Assembly: GCA_036172665.1 (NCBI GenBank)
Contig: CM069871.1
Location: 8,618,001-8,682,000, forward strand
Length of the DNA stretch: 64,000 bases
From: Prosopocoilus inquinatus
Taxonomy: Eukaryota > Arthropoda > Insecta > Coleoptera > Lucanidae
Reading direction: 5' to 3'
A program made the translations under genes and the position numbers. The first letter of the stretch is position 1. Each line of letters opens with the position of its first letter. The notes under the pieces were generated by a model, which did not search any database, was not told the origin of the DNA, and saw only the letters and a list, made by a program, of their open reading frames with translations. This document shows positions 45,840 through 58,937 of this stretch, in pieces.

Positions 45840-46110
45840 TTGTTTTAGGTATCATTAATAAGTAGCGTTTGGGTTTAACACAAAAACGTCTCTCGGGTTC
45901 CTTGCAAAATCATGTTAAAGTGAATTAAAATTAGTATGACACATACCCGTCCCATGTTACGTAACGAATTTCGGTTTTGAGGTTATACTTATGAAACGAA
46001 GAAATCTGTAAAAACCCTTTGTAAAATTCTTAATCACAAAATGATTTTAGCCAAATCTTTCTGGGCGAACCTCTCACGCAAACAAGGTTCCAGTTCGTCG
46101 CTTACATGTG
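45840..46110 (+). repeat. Third copy of inverted repeat A arm segment
   Basis: GTAACGAATTTCGGTTTTGAGGTTATA and GTAAAATTCTTAATCA.AAATGATTTT correspond to 43850-44110 in the same orientation. Confidence 0.85.
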
Positions 46111-46139
46111 CATATATTGTTTCTCTTGTATTTCTTGCG

Positions 46140-48310
46140 TTTTTGGATTTTTAGGTTAGGTCGGATTTGCTCGTTTTGGTCTCAATTTCAATCGTGTTTC
46201 CATCTTTTGTTTTGAATTTCAAATTGTTTGAACTTTCTTTTATTTCGAATTTTTTCCTCGAGTTGGGCAGAATCAGGTCGACATTAGAAAGATTGAGTTG
46301 ACCTTGAGATGAATTGGATGGGTTGCCTAGCGTGTGATTGATTCAATTCCAATTGAGTTTTGAATTTAAAATGTTTGTTTCTTTAGTAATTTAAGTATTT
46401 TGTTCGTTGGGTAGAGTTAGGTTCACGGTTGACTTTAGAAGGGTTTTAATTTTAAATTTTTTCCTCGAACTCGACGGAATCAGGTGATTTTAGAAAGGTC
46501 GAGTTGACCTTGAGATGGATTGAATGGGTTGTTTTACTTGTGTTGGACTCACCTCCAGTTGAGTTCTCACTTTCTTGTTTTGAACTCACCTCCAGTTGAG
46601 TTCTCACTTTTTTGTTTTGAACTCGTATTTACTTATTTCTTATTTCTTTTTTTAATTCTAAATTTTTTTGCTCGAATTGTGTACAGTTAAGTCGGCGGTT
46701 GACTTTACAATCTCAATTGAATTTTTATCTTTTGTTTTGAATTTCAAATTTTTCTTACCTTTCCTTTGATTGTGAATTTTTTTCTTGAGTTGGGCAGAAT
46801 TAGGTTGACATTAGAAAAGTTGACTTGACCTTGAGTTGAATTGGATGAGTTGCTTAGCGTACGTTGGACTCAGTTCCAGTTGAGTTTTCATTCTTTGGTT
46901 TTAAATTTAAAACGTTTGCTTTTTTTGCAATTTAAGTATTTTGTTCGAGTTGGGTAGAGTTTTGGTTAACGGCTGACTTTAGAAGGGTTTTAATTTTAAA
47001 TTTTTTCCTTTAACTCGACAGAATTAGGTGATTTTAGAAAGGTCGAGTTGACCTTGAGATGGATTGAATGGGTCGTTTTACTTGTGTTAGATTCAACTAC
47101 AGTTGAGTTCTCATTTTTTTTGTTTTGAGATTTAATTTCGTATTTATTTATTCCTTTTTTTAATTCTAATTTTTTTGCTCGAATTGTGTACAGTTAAGTC
47201 TTGTGTTGTGTTGACTTTATAATCTCAATTGAGTTTTCAACTTTTGTTTTGAATTTCAAATTTTTCTTACCTTTCCTTTGGTTGTGAATTTTTTTCTTGA
47301 GTTGGGCAGAATTAGGTTGACATTAGAAGAGACTTGACCTTGAGTTGAATTGGATGGGTTGCTTAGAATATGTTGGACTCAATTCCAGTTGCGTTTTCAT
47401 TCTTTGGTTTTGAGTTTAAAACGTTTGTTTTTTTTTTAAATTTAAGTATTTTGCTTGAGTTGGGTAGAGTTTAGGTTGACGGTTGACTTTAGCAGGGTTT
47501 TAATTTTAAATTTTTTCCTCGAACTCGACAGAATTAGGTGATTTTAGAAAGATCGAGTTGACCTTGAGATGGTTTGAATGGGTCGTTTTACTTGTGTTGG
47601 ACTCAATTCCAGTTGAGTTCTCATTTTTTTGTTTTGAACTTTAAATTTGTATTTGTTTATTTTTTTTTTATTTTAATTTTTTTACAATTAGGTCGTCGGT
47701 TGACTTTAGAATTTCAATTGAATTTGAATTTGATCTTTTGTTTTGAATTAAAAAATATATATATATATATATCTTTCCTTTGATTTTGAATTCTTTTCTT
47801 GAGTCGGGCAGAATTAGGTTGACATTAGAAGAGTGGACTTGACCTTGAGTTGAATTGGACGGGTTGCTTAGCGTGTGTTGGACTCAATTTCAGTTAGTTT
47901 TCAATTTTTCGTTTAGAATTTAAAATGTTTTTTTTTCTTTTGTAATTTAAGTATTTTATTCGAGTTGGGTAGAATTTAGGTTGACGGTCGAATTTAAAAG
48001 GATTTTAATTTTAATTTTTTTCATCGAACTAAACAGAATTATGAGACTTTGGAGAGGTCGAGTTAACCTTGAGATGGATTGAATGGGTCACTTTACTTGT
48101 GTTGGACTCAGTGTTACTTCCAATTGAGTTCTCATTTTTTTTTGTTTTGAACTTTGTATATCTATACATTTTTTTAATTTATTGCTCGTTTTTGTGTAGA
48201 ATTAGGTCGGCGGTAGACTTTCGAGAAGTTGAGTTGACCTTGAGAAGGGTTTAATTTCTATTTGGTTTCAGCTTTTTTTAATGTTTTTGTTCCTTGATTG
48301 AGTTAGGTCG
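46140..48310 (+). repeat. GAGTTGACC minisatellite, long array
   Basis: Irregular ~300-400 bp higher-order units contain GTTGGACTCAATTCCAGTTG, TTTTGTTTTGAA and GTCGAGTTGACCTTGAGATG. At least five rounds are visible. It ends in segments shared with 44100-44200 (CACGATGTAAT..ACTTCTCGTGATAA, to 48445). A G16 run lies at 48356-48371 and (AT)n at 47755-47772. Confidence 0.75.
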
Positions 48311-48620
48311 AGTTGAAATCATTCATAACACGATGTAATGTAATTCCAATTAAGCGGGGGGGGGGGGGGGGCAATCATGAAACTTGCATTCCAAGATTTA
48401 ATAATTGCTTTCTGTCCATGACTTCTCGTGATAACAAATTAATAAATCATCATAAATATCAGTTTTTAGATATTACATAAAGTCTCTCGAAGACCTGTCC
48501 AAAAGGTCAAGAGAGATTAAGATCACCCAAACGATCATCGAAATTTTGATGTTATTTGTAACCATAAGTCTACGTAATAATTATTTACATTATGTTTATA
48601 ATTTACTGTACTGGGGTGTT

Positions 48621-48705
48621 GTCGAAAACGACAGTGATGTAAAGAGGGTCGCTCATTAACAAAAAAAGAATGAGCGACCCTCTTTATATCACTGTCGTTT
48701 TCCAC
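48621..48705. repeat. Near-perfect 37 bp-arm hairpin
   Basis: Arms 48621-48657 and 48669-48705 differ at two positions and are separated by an A-rich 11 bp loop. The internal motif GTAAAGAGGGTC recurs at 58871. Confidence 0.9.
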
Positions 48706-48819
48706 TACTACGTGGTTGCTCCGTTATTTTATAGTGAGGAAGTACGTTTATTAATTGATTAATTTAAATAAATGAGTCTTCTAATATAAAATGGATTGGT
48801 TAGTATGCGCATGCAAAAC

Positions 48820-49200
48820 GTGTGAACCGTTCGCTCCTCGACGTTACCGTTGCAGATAATGTTCGATCGACGCCGCTTCACTTAATTTCTTCTCCTTCCA
48901 GATGTGTGCGAATTTAAAATTCTGCATAGATAATGCATTGCGGAAGAGTCGATCCTTTCAAATCGAGCATATCGAACCTTATATAGTTGCAAGGCGCATG
49001 CATACGTGTTCAGCTGCAACTCTGGAGATGCAATTAGCGTTATTTATTGCACGCCGCGAATATGGCGAGTGAAATCTCCACTTCGTTCCAGATTAGATGG
49101 ACATCTGTTCTATGTTGGAGTTTGGAGTCGTCGTCGTCGTCGTCATGATCCGAAGAAGAGGATTAGGAACCGAAAACCCAACGAGATCTCACTCAGCTAG
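48820..49200. other. GC-richer island with (GTC)n
   Basis: Non-repetitive, with CpG sites and a (GTC)n run at 49127-49144. A candidate regulatory element by composition only. Confidence 0.35.
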
Positions 49201-49359
49201 TCTATCTGAAATGCTAATGAATGATTGGGGCTATCGATCATTTTAACATACTTAACCTACTTCTGCACCCATTGTGTGCTCTGTCTGGCTATGACGTTAC
49301 TTCCACTCTACTAATTCGTAACGCATGCAACGCTGCGTAATGCAGAGTGACGTGAACTA

Positions 49360-49870
49360 ATTTTTATTTTTTAATTTCAAGAGCAATATAGAGATCACGC
49401 AACTTGAGTCGTCATCTAAGCTCCGCCCACAGGTACTTCTTAAAACGCGCGAGCTCTACCCCCCATACGTCAAATCAGTCGATAACGCCGCTTTCTGCAA
49501 ATCCCACACTTATAAAAAAATTGGTTCGCGAATTATTTTTTATTTTAACTTTAAACAATGTAGAGATCTCGCAACTTGAATCGTCATCTAAGTTCCGTCC
49601 ACAGGTATTTCTTAAAACACGCGAGCTCTACTCCCCACACATCAAATCAGTCGATAACGACGCATTCTGCAAATGTCATACTCATAAAAAAGTCGTTTCG
49701 CGAACTATTTTTTATTTTAACTTCAAATAATGTAGAGATCTCGCAACTTGAGTCGTCACCTAAGCTCCGCCCATAGGTACTTCTTGAAACGCACGAACTC
49801 TACCCTCATACGTCAAGTCAGTCGATAACGCCGAGTTCTGCAAATGTCATCATACTCATAAAAAAATCGT
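49360..49870. repeat. ~172 bp satellite, about three copies
   Basis: ATAGAGATC/TAGAGATCTCGCAACTTGA occurs at 49389, 49561 and 49732 (periods 172 and 171). Units share TCGTCATCTAAG, AGGTACTTCTTAAAAC and TCAGTCGATAACG. Two overlapping plus-strand frames repeat the same peptide and are artefacts of the array. Confidence 0.92.
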
Positions 49871-49959
49871 TTCACGTTCGCATTGTCACCATCCATCCCA
49901 TCCACATCTGCGTTTAAGTTCTTTTTTATCCCCGAAAGCTGCCGGTTAAATCGTTATAA

Positions 49960-50470
49960 GGTATTTATTAAATCGTAGGTATTTATTCAAACTGCGCGGC
50001 ACTTTATCTTACCATTCAAGTGTCCGCAGCATCTCCACACACCCCTTGTGATAATAAGCGCTGGGACGCATCCGGGGCGCCCTCTAATTTACTTCCGGCC
50101 CGCGTAAATTAAAAATGATGAACGGCAGCAACTAATAACACGCCGTTACGTGCAGATGGCGATCGCTTTAAATACGCCTTAACTCTTTATGAAACGCACT
50201 CATTTTTTTTTTCTTCCGCCGCCGACTCTTTTAATTAATCCGTAATGTGTCGTTAATTACGCGGATATTAAGCGGTGATGGAGAAAAGAATGCGTCTTTC
50301 GTTCTCGTTCTCTTTCGTTCGGCGCGGGGGTTTCCCCCGACGTCGAAGTCGTCGTCGCTTCAGCGATCAATATACGACCGTGGGGCTTATAAATACCAAT
50401 TGCCAATTAATACTTTATCACTTACTACATCGACGCGCCGTTACCTGCATTCGAGATGAGAGGAGAGGCG
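49960..50470. other. GC-richer island, candidate enhancer
   Basis: Many TTAATTA/GTAATTA-type homeodomain sites, CpG-rich patches (GCATCCGGGGCGCCCTC near 50070) and little repetition. Contains GCAGATGGCGATCGC near 50153. No exon recognised. Confidence 0.4.
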
Positions 50471-50729
50471 CACTTTTTTTTTTATTATATTTGGAGGAGG
50501 GTAATTTAATTTCTCTGCATCGATAAACTTTATTCCTTTGGGTTTTGTTCGGGAGGAGGGCAGGGACGCACTTTACGATATTTCTTACTTGCATGCCAAA
50601 TTATTAATTTCTTGGGAACTATTATCAACAGTTTTCTAAACGAGTTGCATTCAGTGTCTTCTTCCCCCTCTTTCTGTGTTTTAACAAAATAATCTCACTC
50701 TACCCCAAAAAAAAAAAATCAGGAGAACA

Positions 50730-52400
50730 GTTGAGGGAGTTTTGAATTAATTAACTGATTTGGTCCTCACGAGACCTGGAGCAGTGTAATGCAAAAAAAG
50801 GAAAACGCTTGAAATGAAGCAAAGAAGAAAAGAAGACCCAGGAAACCTGAGACAGTTTAATGTGATGTGAAAATCTTTAAGAAGAAAGGGGAAGGCGTGG
50901 AACGAAGCAGACAAGAGAAGAAGACTTAAAGACCTGAGGCAGTGTAATAGAAGAAAACCTGACAAGTAAGAAATAAACATGGAGTGAAGTAAAGAAGAGG
51001 CAAAGACTTGCAGAGACTTGAGGCGAGAAGAGAAAGAAAGACCTGGGATGAAGCAAAAAAGAGGAGAAGAGAATCTGGTGAGACTTGAGGGAGAATGAAA
51101 GAAAAAATTGTGACAAGAAAAAGATAGGCATGGAACGAAGTAAAGAAGAGAAGACCCGGAGAGACGTGAGGCAGTTTTATGCAAAAATCTTGAATAGAAG
51201 AAAACCTAACAAGTAAGAAATAAACATGGAATGAAGTAAAGAAGAGGCGAAGACTTGCAGAGACTTGAGGCGAGAAATTTTTACAAGAAAGAGAAAGACC
51301 TGAGATGAAGCAAAAAAGAGGAGAAGAGAATCTGGTGAGACTTGAGGGAGAATGAACGAAAAAATTGTGACAAGAAAAAGATAGGCATGGAACGAGGTAG
51401 AGAAGAGAGACTTGGGGCAGTTTAATGTGAAAAGTCTTGACAAAAAAGAAAAACACAAACACCTCATAGGAAGCAAAGAGAAAAAGAATAAAGATATCGT
51501 CGCACAAAAAGCAAATATTCTGGAAGAATACTTGAGGGGGTTTGGATTTAATAAATTGATTGGGTCCTCACTGAAAAGAATAAAAAACGACTTGAGGCAG
51601 TTTAATGCGATTTTTATTTTCAAAAAAGGGAACGGCTTGAATTGAAGTAAAAAGGAGAAGAAGACTCAGAAAGACACGAGGCAGTAGAATGCCAACAATC
51701 CTGATAAGAAAGGGAAAAGCATCGAACAGAGCAAAGACGAGAAAAGAAGGCCTATAGGGACCTGGGGGGTAGTTTAATGCGAAAATTTTTTTAATAAGAA
51801 AAAGAAAGGCACGTGGACTGAGAACGAGAGACCCAGACGGGTCTGGAAGAGTCTAATAGGAGGAAACTTGATAAGTAAAGATAAAGAAGAAACAAAACAA
51901 AGAAGAGAGCAAAATCTTTGAAGATCTGGGGCAGGTAAATGTGAAAATTTTAAAAACATGAAAAAGAAAGGCATTGAACTAATTATCTAGAGAGACATGG
52001 GACAGTTTAATAGTGGAGAAAACCTGGTATATAAAAGAGAGGCATAAAATGAGGCAAAGAAGAGGAGAAGACCTAGAATGACCCGAGGTACTATAAAGCG
52101 AAAATGTCGACAAGAAAGAGAAAATGACAGAACGAACCAAAGAGGAGGAGATCTTAAGGTGGTATAAAACAAAAAAAAATACGACAAGGAAGATATAAAG
52201 GGGCATGGAACGATGCAAAGAGCAGAAGACTTGGGGCAGTACAACACGAGAAAATCTTGACAAGAAAGAGGAAAGGCATGGAACGAAGTAAAGAGGAGAA
52301 AATACTTAGTACGAGACCTGATTCAGTAAACTGAGAAAATTCTGACAACAAAAAGAACGAAGCGAAGAAGACCTTCAAAAACCTGGAACTGAAACAAATT
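50730..52400. repeat. Purine-rich minisatellite with higher-order duplication
   Basis: The plus strand is almost entirely A/G-biased, built from variants of GAAGCAAAGAAGAGGAGAAG, ACTTGAGGCAGTTTAATG and TGACAAGAAAGAGAAAGGC (about 90-110 bp). 50941-51150 is repeated at 51187-51405. Minus-strand frames of up to 193 residues (Phe/Ser/Leu-rich) result from the base bias. Confidence 0.8.
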
Positions 52401-52439
52401 TAGGTCAAATGAAGAAATTATTGCTGCAATACATATATT

Positions 52440-52720
52440 TTGCCTAGCGCCCCTTGGCTTTGAGGTTTTTGTCTTCTTTGCCTCTTTGGCCTCCTCTTTC
52501 CAATCGGTTACTTCCATTTCTCTCAGATCCCTTAAAATTTTTTCCAACCACCTTTTCACGGGACATCCTCGTTTTCTTCCTCCTCTTTCTCCTCCTAATA
52601 GAACTTTTTTTTACCCACCTACCTTCAGATAGATGTCCTAACCATCTCGCTCTTTTCGCACCTCGTTTGGGTAATACCTTATTGTATCGTTTGGCATAAA
52701 CTGAAGACGTGGTTACTTCG
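52440..52720 (-). pseudogene. Relic of non-LTR retrotransposon ORF2 C-terminus
   Basis: On the minus strand, near 52665-52620, the frame reads KRARWLGHLSEGRWVKK, like the R-x-RWLGHV-x-RM motif late in non-LTR ORF2 proteins. After a frameshift, 52559-52450 reads KRWLEKILRDLREMEVTDWK followed by EEAKEAKKTKT. This is the usual terminal helix pattern (RW-x-D-x-V-x-x-DL-x-x-x-x-V-x-x-W-x-x-x-A) of such elements. No RT or endonuclease remains here. Exact clade is not determined. Confidence 0.7.
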
Positions 52721-54160
52721 AAGACTGGTAGACGAAGAAGAGAACCCCAGTTTACCCAAGACCTCTATTATTATTTATCGATGTTGTTTTTTGAAGTCAG
52801 AACGTCAATCTTATTCGATTTTTCTTTAATTTGGCTGTGTTTTTATGTGAGTCACGTGGTGGTTCTCAGTTTTAAGTGAAGTCTGTATGTAAAGGGCAAG
52901 ATATTGTTTCTCATTTGGTTAATTGGTTGCGCCTATTCAAATAAAGAGAAGAAGAAGATCAACGGAATCGTTGGGCTTAAACTGAAGACATGGTGTTCCT
53001 ATTCAGAAATCTTTAGGAATAAAAAAAAGGAGAAGATCAATGGAATCGTTGGGTATAAATTGAAGACATGGTGTTCCTTTTCAGAAATCTTTAGGAATGA
53101 AAAAAAAAAGGAGAAGATCAATGGAATCGTAGGGTATAAATTGAAGACGTGGTTACTTCGAAGACAGGAAGACGAAGAGGACCATCCCAGTTATTATTTA
53201 TCAATGGTATTTTTCTGAAGTCGGAACATAAATCCGATTTTATTTTTCTGATTTGGTCGCCACCTATTTATGTGAGTCACATGATGGCTCTCGGTTTTAC
53301 CTGAAGACTCTATGTAAAGAGCAAGATGTTGTTTCTGATATGGCTGATGGCATGCCTTTTCCAAGTAAAGAGAAGAATAGGTAAACCATTGGAATCGTTG
53401 GGCATAAACTTCGAAGATAGGAAGACGGAGAAGACCATTTGTTTAATGGATTGCCTATTTCAAAATATTTAGGGGTCAAGATTTAAAATGGGATTAGATC
53501 TCCTGGCGTGTGGCAACAATTTCTTCTAGATAAAAGATATTGTTTCTGATATGGCTAATGGGATGCCTATTCCAAGTAAAGAGAAGAAGAGGGAGACCAA
53601 CGGAATATTTAGGCATAAACTTCGAAGACAGGAAGACGGAGAAGACCATTTATTTAATGAGTTGCCCATTTCAAAATCTTTAAGGGTTAAGATTTACAAT
53701 CAATTGCAATTGCAACAATTTCTTCTAGATAAAAGATGTTGTTTCTGGGATGCCTATTCCAAGTCAAGAGAAGAAGAGGGAGACCAATGGAATCGTTGGG
53801 CATAAACTTCGAAGACAGGAAGACGGAGAAGACCATTTGTTTAATGGATTGCCCATTTCAAAATCTTTAGGGGTCAAGATTTAAAATGGGATTAGATCTC
53901 CTGGCGTGTGGCAACAATTTCTTCTAGATAAAAGATATTGTTTCTGGTATGGCTAATGGGATGCCTATTCCAAGTCAAGAGAAGAAGAGGGAGACCAATG
54001 GAATCGTTGGGCATAAACTTCGAAGACAGGAAGACGGAGAAGACCATTTGTTTAATGGGTTGCCTCTTTCAAAATCTTTAGGGGTCAAGATTTAAAATGA
54101 GATTAGATTAGATCTCCTGGCGTGTGGCAACAATTTCTTCTGGATAACTAAGGGGGAAGT
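52720..54160. repeat. Complex tandem repeat, ~80 bp and ~210 bp units
   Basis: GGAATCGTTGGGCATAAAC-type units occur at about 52966, 53040, 53124, 53390, 53605, 53790 and 54000. From 53300 each ~185-215 bp unit also has TTTGTTTAATGG, TCAAAATCTTTAGGGGTCAA and TGGCAACAATTTCTTCTAGA. A ~435 bp duplication links 52727-52950 to 53167-53370. Confidence 0.85.
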
Positions 54161-54179
54161 TTAAGTGCGTTAACGCTGA

Positions 54180-55720
54180 TAAAACAAGTTCACGTTTAGC
54201 TTTCTATTCTGCTCGGATAACTGCCTGTCGAGCATTCGAGCTCGTTCTGAATACACGTACTAAACGTATCGACTTTATGATTAATTGGCCTTAATGCTTA
54301 TACATATGTAAATTTTCCATAAATAACGAGTTATTTCTTTGTTTACTTCTCTTGAGAAAATATGAAAGTGACTGAATGCACGTCGCAAAGTACAGTTATT
54401 AGCAGCACTTTGAAATGCTAATAAAGTCACAAATGTATGCGCGCAGATAAGAATATTCTCTCTGTGGGCATCATCGATAGGAAACTGGGATTATGGTCTG
54501 GTATTGGACTGCTTGTTGTTATATGATTGTAATATTATGCTAATCTTTGCTGGTTGGTAAGGTGAGACCCGTAGAAGTTTTCAGGGCGTGTGCAGAGTGT
54601 GCATGGTCGCACCCAGCACCACCGCATTGCACCGACACAGTTCTCTCCGGCCAATGACCTCCAACAACACGACCAAGTCTTCACCATGCCATTTTTAGCA
54701 GCAACAGGCCAGACACTGACGTGACGTTATTATGACAGATGAACTAACCGCAGTTATGCGACGAGTGGGACTCTCCTTTGACTTGACCCATTTTTTCTTT
54801 TGAGGCCTTTGACTCTCGCTCGTACTGTTCTTGTTCACTCAAGGATCCTGATCCACACCACTGACGAGAAAGCAAAAAAGAAAGAAAAAAAGAAGACATC
54901 TTGCAATTGTCACTTCTTGTTTTCCATCCATATCGTATATTATATGTACGTACTAGTAGAACTCGAACGCTAAACAGATGTTGTCAGATGAGATGAGATC
55001 CATATTATATTTCAGGACGAGGACGTAAAAAGGTTAAACTAAATTTATCCGTTTGGTTACATAAAAATATTTATAATTACGAATCTTTTATCATCATCGC
55101 AAGTACTTCTTAAATCAACAGAACAACAAACATGTTTGTACTAGTTAAGAAAGTACGACTCGGATAACAAACAGCGAGCGTTCCAATAACGAGCACATTG
55201 TGCATACACATCGGCTATCTCGATTCGATCTTGCCAAGTCCAGATTAAGCATAACACTTAATATCTTTTGGGTTAATGAAGTTAATTGATGGTTTTTATC
55301 GGGACTGAAAAAGCGAGCGAGGAGTGGAAACAACACATGATGATAAATGTGACATAAAACAAACAGTTGTATCTTTAACCTTTGCCTGTATATATCAAGG
55401 ATAAATTAGACAAACAACTTATTGTAATGCCAATTGCATACATGCAATTAATTCGAGACTGGCGCTATTGTTATTTATCACTGACCTGTGCTATAAGACC
55501 GTGAATAAAAATTACGCACGACATTATTATTAATTATTATGAACGGACCGAACTGATCACAACATACAGATTCTACTTAAACAATGACCACTGATACTCT
55601 CTCTTTGTAGCTAAACAAAACAGAAGCAGCATTATTTTAGATGCACGATTGTAAGAACAATTGTCTCCATAGGAATAAATCGGAACTTAAAGTTAAACCC
55701 TGATTGAAAGGGTGGCCCTT
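54180..55720. other. Unannotated spacer with GC-richer patch
   Basis: 54560-54800 is GC-richer and non-repetitive (GTGTGCATGGTCGCACCC near 54600). The remainder is AT-rich. No exon recognised. Confidence 0.35.
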
Positions 55721-55739
55721 ACACACGATTTGTCGATCA

Positions 55740-57510
55740 CGAGATCAATCATTGTCAATCAAGCACGTCTGCTTCACTCTTGTCCAAAAAAAATCGTTAA
55801 AAAATATTATATAAGGTTAGTTCAGTCAAGTATATGCAACCAACTGTACACCTCCCTTATGACGTTTTCAATAGAACGTCGTGTATGCTGACCTTACACA
55901 GTAAAGCTGCTTATCCTGCTTTGGAGGTTTGGAGAATTGGCTGTTTGTCGATTTCTTTCGCCGTTCACTTGGCGAAACTTATTGGTTATCATTAGCCACG
56001 TGATCGACGATAACCAATAGCAGCAATCTCCAAATACCAAATCTTCCAAGCACGAAAAGCAGCTTAAAGAGATTTTTTTTTTATTTGGAAAATTGGTGTA
56101 AGGAATGGACGCAACAAAAGGCACGAAAAGTTTGCTTGACCTTGAAGATGAAATCACTCATGGTCAGTCAAACATGTCTGCGTCATGCTTTACCTTTAAA
56201 AAGTGCGTTTCTATGCTTTTTCTTTATTGTATAAGCTTAGCACATTGGGAGCTTTGTGTTCGAGGGGAAACGGAATGAAAATTCCTTAAGGACGGTAAGA
56301 CTTGTTAATGACCATAGAAATAATAATCATATGGAACGCGCATTGCTGACTACGCCTATTAGCATTGTAAGGTAGGCAACTTACATTGCTTCTAAGGGCA
56401 AGAGGGCGGGAAAATACATACACCCGGTTGTTTCCGGTTGTTTTGTAAAGTAGGTTGTTAATTTTGTTGATTTTGTTACTTTTCATCGCATTTCTTTTAA
56501 GCACTGCCGTACGAGCTTCTTTCGACAGCAAAATTTTCACGACACCACCTAATCAGATAGGCAACCATAAATACTCGCGAGTGTAGCCGGTAGCATAAAA
56601 TCAAATTGTCTAATTTAATTTTTTTTTCTTAAAATGTCAATCACTAATTATTGGTCAAATACGTCTGCGACTTGCTTTACCAAAAAGTTCGCTTTTATGG
56701 CATTTTTATTGTATAAGGTTAGCTCGTTGCGGGCGCTTTGTGTTCAAAGGGAAATGGAATCAAAATTCCTCAAGGACGGCACGACTTGTTAATAGTAGCA
56801 TAGTTAAGTATAGCAATGATTAAAAGAAATGCGATTCCCGGCAAGCGACCCCTGGCGGTATGGTTAGTTTAAATAAGGATCAGGTTCGTCCGATTTTCCT
56901 ATTTGTCGTCGCATATTTTTCAAGCACTGCTGTACGGAGTTTTTTCCGACGGCAAAATTTTCACGGCGCCGCCTATCAGATAGGCAACCGTATATACTCG
57001 CGAGTATGGCCGGTAGTATAAGATCAAATCGATTGACTTTTCTTAAAATATGATTTTGTCATCGACTTTATAACTTATTTTCTCAAGCCCTCGTGTTTCG
57101 ACCTGATTTTTAAATAATTTATCTGTCTTGTATTTGAATAAAAAAAAATTACCTGTTAGATTTCCGCATCCTTTCGGATTAAATAAAATGATCGGCTTCT
57201 ATCTTAATCTTAATCAATCACATCTATACGCATTATAATCTGCCTTTTAATTATTTAATCTTCATTCTAAGTTTACGAACGAGTTAAAAGACCGGGCCTA
57301 AGTTAATTACCGATCGTAATTATACTCAGTGTATTACTTGTTTAAATTTTAGGAATTTCTTAATTAAAAAAAAAATACTTTGCTTGATTTTGTGAAAAAC
57401 CATTATACTGTTATACACTCGTGACATTACAGTTGCCTACCTATTTAGGCGGTTCCATGAAAAATTTCTGCCCGGAGAACCTCGTCATTCAAACACGTAT
57501 ATGCAACCAA
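55740..57510 (+). repeat. Large inverted repeat B, left side (stacked units)
   Basis: Three related units (from 55745, 56130 and 56640) each begin near TTGCTTGACCTTGAA or CAATCACT. They contain a TTGTATAAG-type motif and GATAGGCAACC..ACTCGCGAGT. The last continues through GAATAAAAAAAAATTACC to GTTGCCTACC (57431). From 56640 to about 57510 the order is matched in reverse complement by 60430-59570. Confidence 0.82.
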
Positions 57511-57769
57511 CTGTACATGACGTATGTGCTTGTCTTTACACTTTGATTTTTTTTTTAAATTTTATTAAATGCATTCCTACAAATTTATTCCGGCTTGCTT
57601 ATTATGCATTTACAAAGAACAAATAAGACAAAGTGGTTATAGTCGAAAAGTTAATAAATAATGTCACAAGCCTTACTATTTAAAGTGGAAGGATGAAAGA
57701 ACTTATGAAACAGAAACGGCTTATTTTATTTCTATTTTTTTTTTTTTTTTTCATAAGTCTAGACGTATT

Positions 57770-58440
57770 TCAGCTCACGCTGAAATTAATAAATCAATTG
57801 GAAGAGGAGCAGAAGACGAAGTCGAGATGCAAAATGATTGGGTGAAAAAAGGACATCCGGCGGCGAATCTGCGAATTATTGTTTCTCTCTCGTCTCACGG
57901 CCGATTTAATCCGTAATCCTGGAACGGATTCGATGAACGTTTCCGGAGTTATTGTCGAAGTTTGGCTCCGGAGAGTAAGGAGGAAGAAATAATTTGTGTC
58001 GTTTCGGCGAAGTTCTTGGAATTAAAACTAACTGAGTCTCGCAAGTAGATGATGACGAGGACGAGGATCATTAGTGATCATTTAGTGATGACGTTCATTA
58101 ACTGTGAAATTTTAATCGAATATTAGTTTTCCACGTTACTATTCTACTATTTTCCTTCCTTTGATGTGAGATCACTGCCATCATGACGATCATCCATCCT
58201 TGCAGCAAATTCACTTCTCTTGTAGAAGGAACGACCAAACGGAGAAAGGACATTATTTATACAGGGAGAGACAGATTTACGTAATTAAAGAGTTTACTTC
58301 GACGCAAAAGTTGTTTTTATCCGAAGGCGACCGACGCGACGCGACGACGATTCTTGCAAAAATTTATCGCCTGGGCGCCGAATCTGTTAATAAAGATAAG
58401 TTCGCGTCCGAGAGATAAAGTTTTTCAAATAAATTTCCAT
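57770..58440. other. GC-richer islands inside inverted repeat B
   Basis: Two non-repetitive, CpG-bearing stretches (57790-58060 and 58180-58430) occupy the spacer. The 72-residue frame at 58200-58418 has no recognisable domain. Confidence 0.35.
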
Positions 58441-58937
58441 TATTTGCATAACAAAAAAAAAGAAGTACGCTGGAAATAATTCGCCTTGTATACAGGGGAG
58501 TAAACACCTACATAAACAAAACGAGAGATTTACAGACGTTTCGTTATGAACTGGACAAAAACTCCCCCTTCGCTTCCATGAAATATAATACCACCCCAAG
58601 TTTCTTATTCGAATTCGTTTATTTGATACGATTTTTTTTCTTCTTATTGTGCTCTTTATAAACATTTTCCTTGAAATATTAAACTTTAGAAGCGAATGCG
58701 AATGGGCGAACTAAAAATATTCCTTAATTCTTTTTTATGCATTCACCTACAACATTGAAAGCTTTTTTTTCTTGCAAATGTATTGTCCCCTGTACGCCCT
58801 GAAAATATTTATTGTGTATTTTATTTATAAAACTATGTTAAATAAATAAGCGATCCCAATGTTGTCGAATGTAAAGAGGGTCATAAATGAAGTTGATTCT
58901 TGTTCGATGAGAAATGTGAGTAAAAAAAAGAAAAAAG

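Noticed and set aside
50926..51507. 193-residue minus-strand frame
   Set aside because: It lies inside the purine-rich minisatellite, its Phe/Ser/Leu composition follows the base bias, and it repeats internally with the DNA repeat.
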